A stretch of 64,000 nt of DNA from contig NZ_QKWH01000001.1 in assembly GCF_003244315.1 (NCBI RefSeq), forward strand, positions 434,001-498,000, in the 5' to 3' direction. The notes under the pieces were generated by a model that made no database searches, had not been told where the DNA came from, and saw nothing but the letters and a program-made list of their open reading frames with translations. Made by a program: the position numbers and the translations under genes. The number at the start of each line of letters is the position of its first letter. Position 1 is the first letter of the stretch. This document shows, in pieces, positions 18,892 through 27,662 of the stretch. This DNA comes from Xylanimonas oleitrophica (GTDB taxonomy: Bacteria; Actinomycetota; Actinomycetes; Actinomycetales; Cellulomonadaceae).

Positions 18892-21492
18892 TCAGGAGGC
18901 CGCGCCGGCCTCCGCCGCGTCGACCCGCTGCGCCACCAGGGCGCGCTCGGTGTCGGCCAGGTTCTCCACCACGAGGCGGCGCAGCGCCGGGGCCGCGTCC
19001 GCGTTCGCCTCCAGCCAGCCGCGCACGGCGTCCCGCAGCGCCACCGACGCCACCGGGGCGGGGTAGAGCCCCGCGACCAGCTCCTCCGACATCTGGTAGG
19101 AGCGCGACTCCCAGATCGGCAGGAGCGCGTCCACGTACCGCTGCACCATCGGCTCCAGCAGCGCCGGGTCGGTCACGCGGCGGAACCCGAGCGCCGTCTG
19201 GCGGATGATCGCGTTCGCCACCTCCGGGTCGTCCACGATCGAGGCGAACGCCGCCTCCTTCGCCTCGACCGACGGCTTCGAGGCCCGCACGCGGGCGGCG
19301 GCCTGCCTGCCCGTCGCCGTGTCGTCGGCGGCCAGCGTCGCGTCGATCTCGGCGTCGTCCGCCGCACCGAGCTGCACCAGGCCCTGCAGCAGGTCCCAGC
19401 GCAGGTCCGTGTCGACCGTCAGGCCCTCGAGGGTGAGCGTGCCGTCGAGCAGGGCGCGCAGCGGGGCCCCGTGCTCACCGGTCACCGCCTGGGCGGCGAA
19501 CGCCCGCACGAGCTGCAGCTGCAGGTCCGACCCGGGTGCGGCCTGCTGCGCCAGCGCCCACAGCTCGTCGGCCACGCGCACCGCGTTCGCCGCGCGGCGC
19601 GCCGGGTCGGCGTACGCCGTCGCAGCGGTCGCAAGCTGCGAGAGCACCACCGACACCGTGGTCGACTCCGTCTCGGCCCCGACGTTGCCCAGCACCAGGT
19701 CCACGAACGAGGACGCCGGGGTCTCGCCGTCGCGCACCGCGTCCCACGCCGACACCCACACCAGGCAGCGCACCAGCGAGTCGCTGATCCGCGAGAGGTG
19801 CTCCACGGCGAACGCCAGCGAGGCCTCGTCGAGCCGCACCTTGGCGAACGCCAGGTCCTCGTCGTTGAGCAGCACCAGGCCCGGGCGCTCGCGGCCCACG
19901 AGCTCCGGGACCTCGGTGCGCTCGCCGTCGACGTCCACCATCACCTGGTGGGTGCGCACCACGGTGCCGTCCTCGCCCAGGTCGTAGAACCCGATGCCGA
20001 GGCGGTGCGGACGCAGCGTCGGGTGCTCCTCGGGTGCCGACTGCAGCACCGCGAACGAGCGGATCACGCCGTCGGTGTCGACCTCCAGCTCCGGCCGCAG
20101 CGTGTTGGTGCCGGCCGTCTCCAGCCACGCCCTGCTCCAGGCCTCCAGGTCGCGGCCCGAGGTCGCCTCGAGCTCCACCAGCAGGTCGCGCAGCTCCGTG
20201 TTCGAGAACGCGTACTTGCGGAAGTACGCCGCCAGGCCCTTCATGAACTCCTCGCGGCCCACCCACGCCACGAGCTGCTTGAGCACCGAGGCGCCCTTGG
20301 CGTACGTGATGCCGTCGAAGTTGACGTACACGTCCTCCAGGTCGTTGATCGGCGCCACGATGGGGTGCGTGGAGGGCAGCGAGTCCTGCCGGTAGGCCCA
20401 CGTCTTCTCCGACGCGGTGAAGGTGGTCCAGGCGCCCGTCCACTCCGTGGCCTCCGCGGTGGCCAGCGTCGAGGCGAACTCCGCGAACGACTCGTTGAGC
20501 CACAGGTCGTTCCACCACTTCATGGTGACCAGGTCGCCGAACCACATGTGCGCCAGCTCGTGCAGGATCGTCACGACACGGCGCTCGCGGCGGCCGTCGG
20601 GCACCTGGCTGCGGAACACGTACGACTCGGTGAACGTGACGCAGCCGGGGTTCTCCATCGCGCCCATGTTGTACTCGGGCACGAAGAGCTGGTCGTACTT
20701 GTCGAACGGGTACGGGTACTCGAACGTCTTCTCGAAGAAGTCGAACCCGGCGCGGGTGACGTCCATGACGTACTCGGCGTCCATGTACTGCGACAGCGAG
20801 GCGCGGCAGAACACGCCGAGCGGGATCGTGCGCCCGTCGGTCGAGGTGAGCTCGCCGCGCACCACGGCGTAGGGGCCCGCCACCAGGGCCACGAGGTAGG
20901 TGGAGATGCGCGGGGTCGCGCCGAACGTCCACGTGGCCGTGGGCTCCGGCTCGCCACCCTCGAGGACGACGGCGCTGCCCGCCGGCTCCGGCTCGGGGGT
21001 GGGCTGGTTGCTGACCACCTGCCACCGCTGCGGAGCGGTGACGGTGAGCCGGAAGGTGGCCTTGAGGTCGGGCTGCTCGAACGTGGCGAACACGCGCCGG
21101 GCGTCGGGCACCTCGAACTGGGTGTAGAGGTACACCTCGCCGTCGACCGGGTCCACGAACCGGTGCAGGCCCTCGCCGGTGTTGGTGTACGCGCAGTCCG
21201 CGACCACCACCACCTCGTTCTCGGCGGCCAGGCCCTCCAGCGCGATGCGCGAGTCCGCGAACACCGCCGCCGGGTCGAGCTCGCGCCCGTTGAGCGTCAC
21301 CGAGCGGACGGCGGGGGCCACCAGGTCGAGGAAGGTGCTCGCCCCCTCCCTGGCGCTGAAGCGGATCGTGGTGGTCGACGCGAACGTCGTGGGGCCGGTC
21401 GTCAGGTCCAGCGCGATCGCGTAGGACTCGACGGCGGTGACGACGTCGGCGCGCTCGGTCGCCTCGGCGCGGGTCAGGTTCTCTCCGGGCAC
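18892..21492 (-). CDS. pepN: Aminopeptidase N (M1 metallopeptidase)
   Basis: An 866-residue zinc aminopeptidase releasing N-terminal residues from peptides in the cytoplasm. The exopeptidase motif is MGAMENPG. The zinc site is HELAHMWFGD (first His about residue 311) followed 18 residues later by the glutamate in WLNESFAEF. The catalytic tyrosine region is present (ITYAKGASVLKQL). The C-terminal ~300 residues are the helical ERAP1-like domain. No signal peptide is seen. The start is GTG 21492 with GAGGAG five bases upstream; longer readings leftward of this have no support. Length agrees with actinobacterial PepN. Confidence 0.96.
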   Translation of the reverse strand: MPGENLTRAEATERADVVTAVESYAIALDLTTGPTTFASTTTIRFSAREGASTFLDLVAPAVRSVTLNGRELDPAAVFADSRIALEGLAAENEVVVVADCAYTNTGEGLHRFVDPVDGEVYLYTQFEVPDARRVFATFEQPDLKATFRLTVTAPQRWQVVSNQPTPEPEPAGSAVVLEGGEPEPTATWTFGATPRISTYLVALVAGPYAVVRGELTSTDGRTIPLGVFCRASLSQYMDAEYVMDVTRAGFDFFEKTFEYPYPFDKYDQLFVPEYNMGAMENPGCVTFTESYVFRSQVPDGRRERRVVTILHELAHMWFGDLVTMKWWNDLWLNESFAEFASTLATAEATEWTGAWTTFTASEKTWAYRQDSLPSTHPIVAPINDLEDVYVNFDGITYAKGASVLKQLVAWVGREEFMKGLAAYFRKYAFSNTELRDLLVELEATSGRDLEAWSRAWLETAGTNTLRPELEVDTDGVIRSFAVLQSAPEEHPTLRPHRLGIGFYDLGEDGTVVRTHQVMVDVDGERTEVPELVGRERPGLVLLNDEDLAFAKVRLDEASLAFAVEHLSRISDSLVRCLVWVSAWDAVRDGETPASSFVDLVLGNVGAETESTTVSVVLSQLATAATAYADPARRAANAVRVADELWALAQQAAPGSDLQLQLVRAFAAQAVTGEHGAPLRALLDGTLTLEGLTVDTDLRWDLLQGLVQLGAADDAEIDATLAADDTATGRQAAARVRASKPSVEAKEAAFASIVDDPEVANAIIRQTALGFRRVTDPALLEPMVQRYVDALLPIWESRSYQMSEELVAGLYPAPVASVALRDAVRGWLEANADAAPALRRLVVENLADTERALVAQRVDAAEAGAAS

Positions 21493-21743
21493 GGGTACTC
21501 CTCGTTCTTGGCACCGCGGACCGGGGTGGCCAGCGGGGCGGCGTGCGTGCGGGCCCCTTCGGCGCGACCCGGCGTCGATCCTCTCACTCGCGGCCCCGCG
21601 AGACGGTGCGCCGAGGGTCCCGCGCGCCGGGCGCGTTCGACGTGCGGGTGGTAGGCGTGGCATCCTGCCGGGTGCGCTGCCGCGCGACCTGGCGTGCGCC
21701 GGGCTCCGGCGAACCGCCGGTCCATGCCCGGAGGGAGTACAGA

Positions 21744-22955
21744 ATGTCCGGCCCGAACACCCCGGGTCCCGTGCCGCCCCCGCCGCCCCCGCCGCACGAG
21801 CCCGAGACCCACGCCGATGCCGCGGCCGAGCGGACGGCGGCGATGCGGCCGGTGAGCGACGGGACCCAGCGGCTCGACGCCGTCCCGCACGGCGTGGCCC
21901 CGACGCACCCGTCGACGCCGCCCGCCGTGCAGCGGGTGTCGGCCGCGCGCCGTATGCCGCGGCCCGTCTCGCCGCCGTCGTCGCCGTACGGCGGCCCCGC
22001 ACCCCGGCCGGCTCCGCCGGCGGCGCGGCCGACCCTGCCTCCCGCCGGCCTGCCGGTGCAGCAGGTGGCTGCGCCCGGCGCGAGCGCCGAGCCGTGGGCC
22101 GCCCCCGGCGCGCCCACCGTCCGGCACGCCCCGGTGCCGCAGCCCGCGGCCCCCACGGTCCAGCAGCCGCCGGTCACCACGACGGCGCAGCAGCCGGCCG
22201 TCGCGCCGTACGCGCAGCCCGCGCCGTACGCGCCGCAGCAGCCCGGTCACGCACCGGGGTACGCGCCGCAGCCGGGCTACCCGCCGCAGCACCACGCCGC
22301 GCAGCAGCCGCCCGCGTACGCGCACCAGCCGGCCGCACCGGCGCCGCAGTACGCGGCGCCCCACGCCGCGCCGCACCCGGCCTACGCCGGTCCGGGTCAG
22401 CCTGCCCAGCAGGCGCGCCGTCGCCGGCTGTCGCCGGGGTGGATCGCCTTCATCGTGTTCGACGTCGCGCTGGTCGCCGTCCTGGGCGTCGTGGTGTGGA
22501 ACCTGTTCGGGGGCTCGCCCGCCACGGAGGACGGCCCCGGTGCCGGCACCGCCAGCGTCGCTCCGTCGGACGAGCCGACCGAGGAGGCGCCGCCCGCGCA
22601 GACGCTGGCCTCGTTCGCGGCGCCCAGCGGGAACATCACGTGCGAGATCACCACGGCGGCGGTGACGTGCTCGATCGCGGAGCTCAACCAGCAGCCGGCC
22701 CCCGTGGAGGGATGCGACGGCACCACGGGGTACCGGGTGACGATCGAGGCCGCCACGGGCGAGGTGGACCTGCCGTGCGTGCCGCCCGACGAGCAGCCCA
22801 CGCCCGCGCCTCAGGACGTGCGGCGCCTGGAGTACGGGCAGTCCGTGACGGAGGGCCAGTTCACCTGCAACAGCGAGCAGTCCGGCATGCAGTGCCGGGA
22901 CGACCGCAGCGGGCGCGGGTTCACCGTGGCGCGAGCCGGCATCGGCTCGTTCTGA
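21744..22955 (+). CDS. Proline/glutamine-rich single-span membrane protein with C-terminal extracytoplasmic domain
   Basis: A 403-residue protein of unknown function. Residues 1-230 are a low-complexity Pro/Ala/Gln/Tyr tail (repeats of the type YAPQQPG, GYAPQPGYPPQ) likely facing the cytoplasm. A basic patch RRRRL precedes one membrane helix, WIAFIVFDVALVAVLGVVVW, near residue 245. The outer part (about 140 residues) has an acidic spacer and then a compact domain with six cysteines (ITCEI, VTCSI, EGCDG, LPCVP, FTCNS, MQCRD), probably three disulfides. Architecture resembles actinobacterial cell-envelope proteins with disordered Pro-rich tails. AGGGAG lies eight bases before the ATG. Confidence 0.8.
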   Translation: MSGPNTPGPVPPPPPPPHEPETHADAAAERTAAMRPVSDGTQRLDAVPHGVAPTHPSTPPAVQRVSAARRMPRPVSPPSSPYGGPAPRPAPPAARPTLPPAGLPVQQVAAPGASAEPWAAPGAPTVRHAPVPQPAAPTVQQPPVTTTAQQPAVAPYAQPAPYAPQQPGHAPGYAPQPGYPPQHHAAQQPPAYAHQPAAPAPQYAAPHAAPHPAYAGPGQPAQQARRRRLSPGWIAFIVFDVALVAVLGVVVWNLFGGSPATEDGPGAGTASVAPSDEPTEEAPPAQTLASFAAPSGNITCEITTAAVTCSIAELNQQPAPVEGCDGTTGYRVTIEAATGEVDLPCVPPDEQPTPAPQDVRRLEYGQSVTEGQFTCNSEQSGMQCRDDRSGRGFTVARAGIGSF

Positions 22956-22977
22956 GCCGGCCGCTCCCGGACTCCTG

Positions 22978-23023
22978 ACGACGGCGGGCCCGGGCTCTGT
23001 GAGGAGCCCGGGCCCGCCGTCGT
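22978..23023. terminator. Strong bidirectional hairpin terminator
   Basis: Twenty-base perfect arms (22978-22997 and 23004-23023) with a six-base loop lie between the convergent membrane-protein and M13 peptidase genes. Confidence 0.85.
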
Positions 23024-23032
23024 GCTACCGGG

Positions 23033-25045
23033 TCACCAGATGCGCACGCGCTCGGCGGGCGCCAGCCACAGGGCGTCGCCCTCCTGGACCCCGTACGCCT
23101 CGTAGAACTCGTCGACGTTGCGCACCACGCCGTTGCAGCGGAACTCGTTGGGGGAGTGGGGGTCGGTGGCCAGGCGCCGCACGACCTCCTCGTCGCGCCC
23201 CTTCGACTGCCACACCTGGGCCCAGCCGAGGAACACGCGCTGCAGCCCGGTCAGGCCGTCCACCACGGGCGCCTCGTCGAGCGACGTGCCCAGGGAGATG
23301 CGGTAGGCCTTGATCGCGATCGACAGGCCGCCGAGGTCACCGATGTTCTCACCGATGGTCAGGCCGCCGTTGACGTGGGGACCGTCGGGGCCGAGCTGCT
23401 CGGGCACGAACGCGTCGTACTGTGCGATCAGGGCCGTGGTGCGCTTCTCGAACTCCGCGCGGTCGGTCTCGGTCCACCAGTCCTCGAGGCGGCCGTCGCC
23501 GTCGTACTTCGAGCCCTGGTCGTCGAACCCGTGGCCGATCTCGTGCCCGATGACGCCGCCGATGCCGCCGTAGTTGACGGCGTCGTCGGCCTCGGGGTCG
23601 AAGAACGGCGGCTGCAGGATCGCCGCGGGGAAGACGATCTCGTTCATCCCCGGGTTGTAGTAGGCGTTGACCGTCTGCGGCGTCATGAACCACTCGTCGC
23701 GGTCCAGGGGGCGGCCGATCTTGCCCAGCTCGCGGTCCAGCTCGAACGCGTAGGCACGGCGCACGTTGCCCACCAGGTCCTGCGCGTCGACGACCAGGCC
23801 GGAGTAGTCGCGCCACCGGGCCGGGTAGCCGATCTTGGGCGTGAACTTCTCGAGCTTGGCCAGGGCCTTGACCTTGGTCTCCTCCGACATCCAGTCGAGC
23901 TCCTGGATGGACTCGCGGTAGGCGGCCACGAGGTGCTCGACGAGCACGTCCATGCGCTCCTTGTGCGACGGCGGGAAGTGCCGGGCGACGTACTGCTCGC
24001 CGACGGCCTCGCCGAGCGCCCCCTCGACGAGGGACACCCCCCGCTTCCAGCGCTCGCGCACCTCCTGCGCGCCCGAGAGGGTGCGGCCGTAGAAGTCGAA
24101 GTTCGCCTCGACCAGCTCGTCCGTCAGGTACGGGGCGCGCGCCGAGACCAGGTGGTAGGCGGCCCACAGCTTCCAGTCCTCGAGCGGCTCCGACTGCCAC
24201 AGCCGTGCCAGCTCCTCGACGAAGGACGGCTCACGGACGACGAGGGCGTCCAGGGCGCCCGCCGGGGCACCCAGCGCCGCGGCCCAGGCGCGCCAGTCGA
24301 ACCCGGGGGCGCGCTCCACCAGCTCGGCCAGCGTCATCGGGTTGTACGTCGCGGTGGCGTCGCGGTCGCGCACCACGTCCCAGTGGTGGGCCGCCAGCCG
24401 GGTCTCCAGCGCCACCACACGTGCGGCCGCCTCGTCGGCGTCGAACCCGGAGCCCAGGCCCAGCGCCTCGCCCGCGCCGGCCAGGCGCAGCATGCGGGCC
24501 ACGTGGGGCGCGTACTTCTCCCGCACCGAGGCGTACTGCTCCTCGCGGTAGTACGCCTCGTCGGGCAGCCCCAGGCCCGACTGGACGAGGTAGGTGACGT
24601 ACCGCTCCGGGTCCTTCGCGTCGTTGTCGACGTAGAAGGCCACCGCGCCGCCGCCGCCCGTGCGCTGCAGCGCGCCGAGCACCCCGACGAGCTCTGCCGG
24701 GGTGGCCGCGCCGGCCAGGAGCGCCAGCTCGGGCGCCAGCGGGTCGGTGCCGAGCGCCTCGACGCGCTCGGTGTCCATGAAGCTGGAGAACAGGTCCCCG
24801 ATCTTCGCCGCGGTGCTGCCCGGCGTGGTGTCCTCGGCCGCCGCCAGGTCGGTGATGATCTGGCGCACCCGCTCCTCGGACAGGTCGTGCAGCGCACGGA
24901 AGGCGCCGTCGATCGCGCGGTCGGCGGGGATGACGTGCGACGCGATCCACCGGCCGTTGACGTGCCGGTAGAGGTCGTCCTGCGGGCGGATGGCGGGGTC
25001 GAGAGCGTCGAGGTCGATGCCGGACCTGAGGGATTCGGTCGTCAT
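23033..25045 (-). CDS. M13-family zinc metallopeptidase (neprilysin/PepO-like)
   Basis: A 670-residue oligoendopeptidase. The zinc motif is GGVIGHEIGHGFDDQGSKYD (first His about residue 501). The third ligand lies in LTIGENIGDLGGLSIA, followed by the ENxxDxxG-type context. NAYYNPGMNEIVFPAAIL is the conserved substrate-binding strand. The C-terminus ends CNGVVRNVDEFYEAYGVQEGDALWLAPAERVRIW, typical of bacterial M13 enzymes. No signal peptide or membrane helix is seen, so it should be cytoplasmic, degrading peptides. It is divergent from rpiB with 59 bp between starts. Confidence 0.94.
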   Translation of the reverse strand: MTTESLRSGIDLDALDPAIRPQDDLYRHVNGRWIASHVIPADRAIDGAFRALHDLSEERVRQIITDLAAAEDTTPGSTAAKIGDLFSSFMDTERVEALGTDPLAPELALLAGAATPAELVGVLGALQRTGGGGAVAFYVDNDAKDPERYVTYLVQSGLGLPDEAYYREEQYASVREKYAPHVARMLRLAGAGEALGLGSGFDADEAAARVVALETRLAAHHWDVVRDRDATATYNPMTLAELVERAPGFDWRAWAAALGAPAGALDALVVREPSFVEELARLWQSEPLEDWKLWAAYHLVSARAPYLTDELVEANFDFYGRTLSGAQEVRERWKRGVSLVEGALGEAVGEQYVARHFPPSHKERMDVLVEHLVAAYRESIQELDWMSEETKVKALAKLEKFTPKIGYPARWRDYSGLVVDAQDLVGNVRRAYAFELDRELGKIGRPLDRDEWFMTPQTVNAYYNPGMNEIVFPAAILQPPFFDPEADDAVNYGGIGGVIGHEIGHGFDDQGSKYDGDGRLEDWWTETDRAEFEKRTTALIAQYDAFVPEQLGPDGPHVNGGLTIGENIGDLGGLSIAIKAYRISLGTSLDEAPVVDGLTGLQRVFLGWAQVWQSKGRDEEVVRRLATDPHSPNEFRCNGVVRNVDEFYEAYGVQEGDALWLAPAERVRIW

Positions 25046-25104
25046 GACGACACCCTACGGGCGGCCCCGGGCGACCCACCCGCCCGGTACGCCACAATGT
25101 CCCC

Positions 25105-25563
25105 ATGCGCCTGCACATCGCCACCGACCACGCCGGTTTCGAGCTCAAGACCCACCTGCTGGAGCACCTGCGCTCCCAGGGGCACGACGTCGTCGACCAC
25201 GGAGCCTTCGAGTACGACGCCCAGGACGACTACCCGGCGTTCTGCATCGCCGCGGCCGAGGCCGTCGTCGCCGAGCCCGGCTCGCTGGGCATCGTCATCG
25301 GCGGGTCCGGCAACGGTGAGCAGCTGGCGGCCAACCGTGTGCCGGGCGTGCGGGCCATCCTCGCCTGGTCGCTGGAGACGGCTCGCCTCGGCCGCCAGCA
25401 CAACGACGCGAACGTGGTGGCCGTCGGCGGCCGCATGCACTCGCTGGAGGAGGCCACGGCGATCGTCGACGCCTTCGTGACCGAGCCGTTCAGCGGCGAC
25501 GAGCGCCACCAGCGCCGCATCGACCAGATGGCGGCGTACGAGGCGACGCGCGCAGGCGCCTGA
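25105..25563 (+). CDS. rpiB: Ribose-5-phosphate isomerase B
   Basis: A 152-residue enzyme interconverting ribose-5-phosphate and ribulose-5-phosphate in the pentose phosphate pathway. It aligns throughout with mycobacterial RpiB: HIATDHAGFELKTHLLEHL, YDAQDDYPAFCIAAAEAV with the conserved Cys, GIVIGGSGNGEQLAANRVPGV (phosphate loop), and RRIDQMAAYE at the C-terminus. The RpiB fold is unrelated to RpiA. ATG 25105 is the family start. Only one base separates its stop from the Nei/Fpg gene, so the two form an operon, although the functional link is not obvious. Confidence 0.95.
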   Translation: MRLHIATDHAGFELKTHLLEHLRSQGHDVVDHGAFEYDAQDDYPAFCIAAAEAVVAEPGSLGIVIGGSGNGEQLAANRVPGVRAILAWSLETARLGRQHNDANVVAVGGRMHSLEEATAIVDAFVTEPFSGDERHQRRIDQMAAYEATRAGA

Positions 25564-25564
25564 C

Positions 25565-26641
25565 GTGCCCGAGGGCCACACGGTCCACCGCCTGGCGCGC
25601 ACGTTCGCCGAGCTGTTCGCGGGCGAGGTGCTCGCGGTGAGCAGCCCGCAGGGCCGCTTCGCCGCCGGTGCCGCGCTCCTCGACGGTCGCCGGCTGGTCA
25701 CGAGCGAGGCCTGGGGCAAGCAGCTCTTCCTGGGCTTCGACGGCACCGAGGGTGCAGACGGGGCCGACGGCCCGGCGCGGCTGTGGCTGCGCGTCCACCT
25801 CGGGCTGTACGGGGCGTGGACCTTCGCCGGCGACGGCACGGCCGCCGTCGCGCACGCCATCGGGGCGCCGCGCAAGCGCGTCGGCGAGCGGGAGACGGCG
25901 CTCGCGGCGGAGCAGGACGCCGGCACGGCGGGCACAGCAGGCACCGTCGCCACCGGCACGGTCGGTACAGCAGGCGCAGCCTCCGGCGTGCGGCAGGCGT
26001 GGGACCCGCCCGCACCGCGGGGTGCGGTGCGCGTGCGGCTGCTGGGCCAGCACGCGGTGGCCGACCTGACGGGCCCGACGGCCTGCGAGGTGATCACGCC
26101 CGCGGACAAGGCGGGGGTCGAGGCCCGCCTCGGCCCCGACCCGATCCGGCCCGACGGCGGCCGCGGCTCCCTGGAGGCCGCGCGCGCCGACTTCGTGGCC
26201 CGGGTGCGCCGGTCCCGGGTCGCGGTCGGTCAGCAGCTCATGGACCAGGCCGTGGTGGCCGGGGCGGGCAACATCTACCGCGCCGAGGTGCTGTACCGCG
26301 CGGGCCTGGACCCCCTGCGGCCCGGGCGCGACGTCGACGCCGGGACGCTGGCCGCGCTGTGGGACGACCTGGTGGTGCTCATGCGCGACGGCGCGGCCAC
26401 GGGCGCCATCGTGACGACCAGGCCCGAGCACAGGGACGGCGCCGGCCAGCCGGGTCCCGCCCCCGAGGGGCGTCGCCGCACCCGGCAGAACACCGACGGC
26501 ACCCCGGGGGCCGTGCCGGCGGACGAGGCGTTCTACGTCTACCACCGCGACGGCCAGCCGTGCCGCGTGTGCGGCACCCCGGTGCTGGTCAAGGAGCTGG
26601 CGGGGCGCAACCTGTTCTGGTGCCCCGCGTGCCAGCGCTGA
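25565..26641 (+). CDS. Fpg/Nei-family DNA glycosylase (endonuclease VIII type)
   Basis: A 358-residue base-excision glycosylase/AP lyase. After Met removal the catalytic proline is first (PEGHTVHRLA), with Glu next. The H2TH region is QQLMDQAVVAGAGNIYRAEVLYRAG, and the zinc finger CRVCGTPVLVKELAGRNLFW-CPAC closes the protein. The family usually has about 270-300 residues. The extra length comes from an Ala/Gly/Thr-rich insert near residues 118-145 (repeated GTAGTAGT) and a Gln/Arg/Pro insert before the finger. These resemble Nei2-type actinobacterial proteins removing oxidised pyrimidines. GTG 25565 begins one base after the rpiB stop. Confidence 0.9.
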   Translation: MPEGHTVHRLARTFAELFAGEVLAVSSPQGRFAAGAALLDGRRLVTSEAWGKQLFLGFDGTEGADGADGPARLWLRVHLGLYGAWTFAGDGTAAVAHAIGAPRKRVGERETALAAEQDAGTAGTAGTVATGTVGTAGAASGVRQAWDPPAPRGAVRVRLLGQHAVADLTGPTACEVITPADKAGVEARLGPDPIRPDGGRGSLEAARADFVARVRRSRVAVGQQLMDQAVVAGAGNIYRAEVLYRAGLDPLRPGRDVDAGTLAALWDDLVVLMRDGAATGAIVTTRPEHRDGAGQPGPAPEGRRRTRQNTDGTPGAVPADEAFYVYHRDGQPCRVCGTPVLVKELAGRNLFWCPACQR

Positions 26642-26687
26642 GCGGGCCGCGCCGGGGGAGCCGGCGGTCGCGGCGCGCCGGCGCTCC

Positions 26688-26713
26688 GAGGCGCCGGTGC
26701 GCCGGTGCGCCTC
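26688..26713. terminator. Weak convergent hairpin between nei-like gene and ubiA
   Basis: Seven-base arms (26688-26694, 26707-26713, GAGGCGC / GCGCCTC) lie in a very GC-rich spacer and overlap the ubiA stop. Termination is plausible but the stem is short. Confidence 0.35.
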
Positions 26714-27596
26714 AGACGGTGACCGCGGCGTCCGGGGCGGCCAGCGCCAGCAGCACGAGACAGACGACGGCGACCGCCATGCTGAGCCCGAACGGCGCCC
26801 TGCTGGACGGGCGCTCCACCGCCACGACGCCCGCGCCGACCGCGAGGAGGGCAGCCAGGACGCCGCACGCCCAGGCGAGGCGACCCGGAGCGGCGTCGGG
26901 ACCGGTGAGGACGACGGCGACGGCAGAGAGCAGCAGCACGGGTGCGAGCACCCCCGACACCCGGCGCCCGAGGCGGTGGGGCAGGCCCCTCACCCCCGTG
27001 GCGGCGTCGTCGGCGAGGTCCGGCAGCGTGTTGGCCACGTGCGCGCCCGCGCCGAGCAGGGCGGCGGCCCCGACCACCCAGGGGGCCGCGACCCGGTCAC
27101 CCGGGGCCGCCAGCACCACGAACAGGGGCAGCAGCCCGAAGGACAGGGCGTAGGGCAGCCACGACCACACCGTGGCCTTGAGACGCGCGTTGTACGCCCA
27201 GGCGCTCGCGACGGCGACAAGGTGGAGGCTGCCGCCTACGGCGCTCGCCGCGAGCGAGGCGGGCACGCAGACCGCGACGGCGGCGAGCGCCGCCGCGCGC
27301 AAGGTCTGGGCGCCGACGAGCCCGGCCACGACCGGCTTGCCCGTGCGGCCGACGGCGAGGTCGCGCCGCGCGTCGATCCAGTCGTTGGACCAGCCGACGG
27401 AAAGCTGCCCGCTGAGCACGGCGAGGGCCACGAGCACGACCGTCGTCGGTCCCGCGCCCACCGCCGCGGCCAGAGCCGTGGCCAGCCCCGTGACGACGAC
27501 GGTGGGGCCGGGGTGGCAGGCGAGAGCCAGCCCCCGCAGGGCCCGCCAGAGCCGCGGACCGGCCTGGTCCTGCGTCGCCTCCACGGCCTGCACCAT
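26712..27596 (-). CDS. UbiA-family membrane prenyltransferase
   Basis: A 294-residue integral membrane protein with eight or nine helices that should attach an isoprenoid chain to an aromatic acceptor. The first Asp-rich motif is SNDWIDARRDLAVGRTGKP (about residues 69-87); the second is NTLPDLADDAATGVRGLPHRLG (about 185-206). Both bind Mg2+-diphosphate. ATG 27596 is immediately downstream of a short spacer shared with the divergent polyketide synthase gene (66 bp between starts). Location beside a type III PKS, a methyltransferase and an FAD enzyme suggests prenylation of the phenolic product rather than menaquinone or haem O synthesis (inference). Confidence 0.88.
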   Translation of the reverse strand: MVQAVEATQDQAGPRLWRALRGLALACHPGPTVVVTGLATALAAAVGAGPTTVVLVALAVLSGQLSVGWSNDWIDARRDLAVGRTGKPVVAGLVGAQTLRAAALAAVAVCVPASLAASAVGGSLHLVAVASAWAYNARLKATVWSWLPYALSFGLLPLFVVLAAPGDRVAAPWVVGAAALLGAGAHVANTLPDLADDAATGVRGLPHRLGRRVSGVLAPVLLLSAVAVVLTGPDAAPGRLAWACGVLAALLAVGAGVVAVERPSSRAPFGLSMAVAVVCLVLLALAAPDAAVTV

Positions 27597-27662
27597 GCCG
27601 CCACCGTAACCGGGCAGGGCCCACCGCGCGCGGGGGTCCCGGGCCGGTGTGACGATGCCGGG

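Noticed and set aside
18616-21654. 1,012-codon + strand frame opposite pepN
   Set aside because: PepN motifs on the - strand are complete; the + frame is compositionally biased and motif-free.
25918-25975. Minisatellite inside the Nei-like gene as a separate repeat element
   Set aside because: The GGCACAGCAGG-type repeats keep frame and encode a flexible Gly/Thr/Ala linker, so they belong to the gene.
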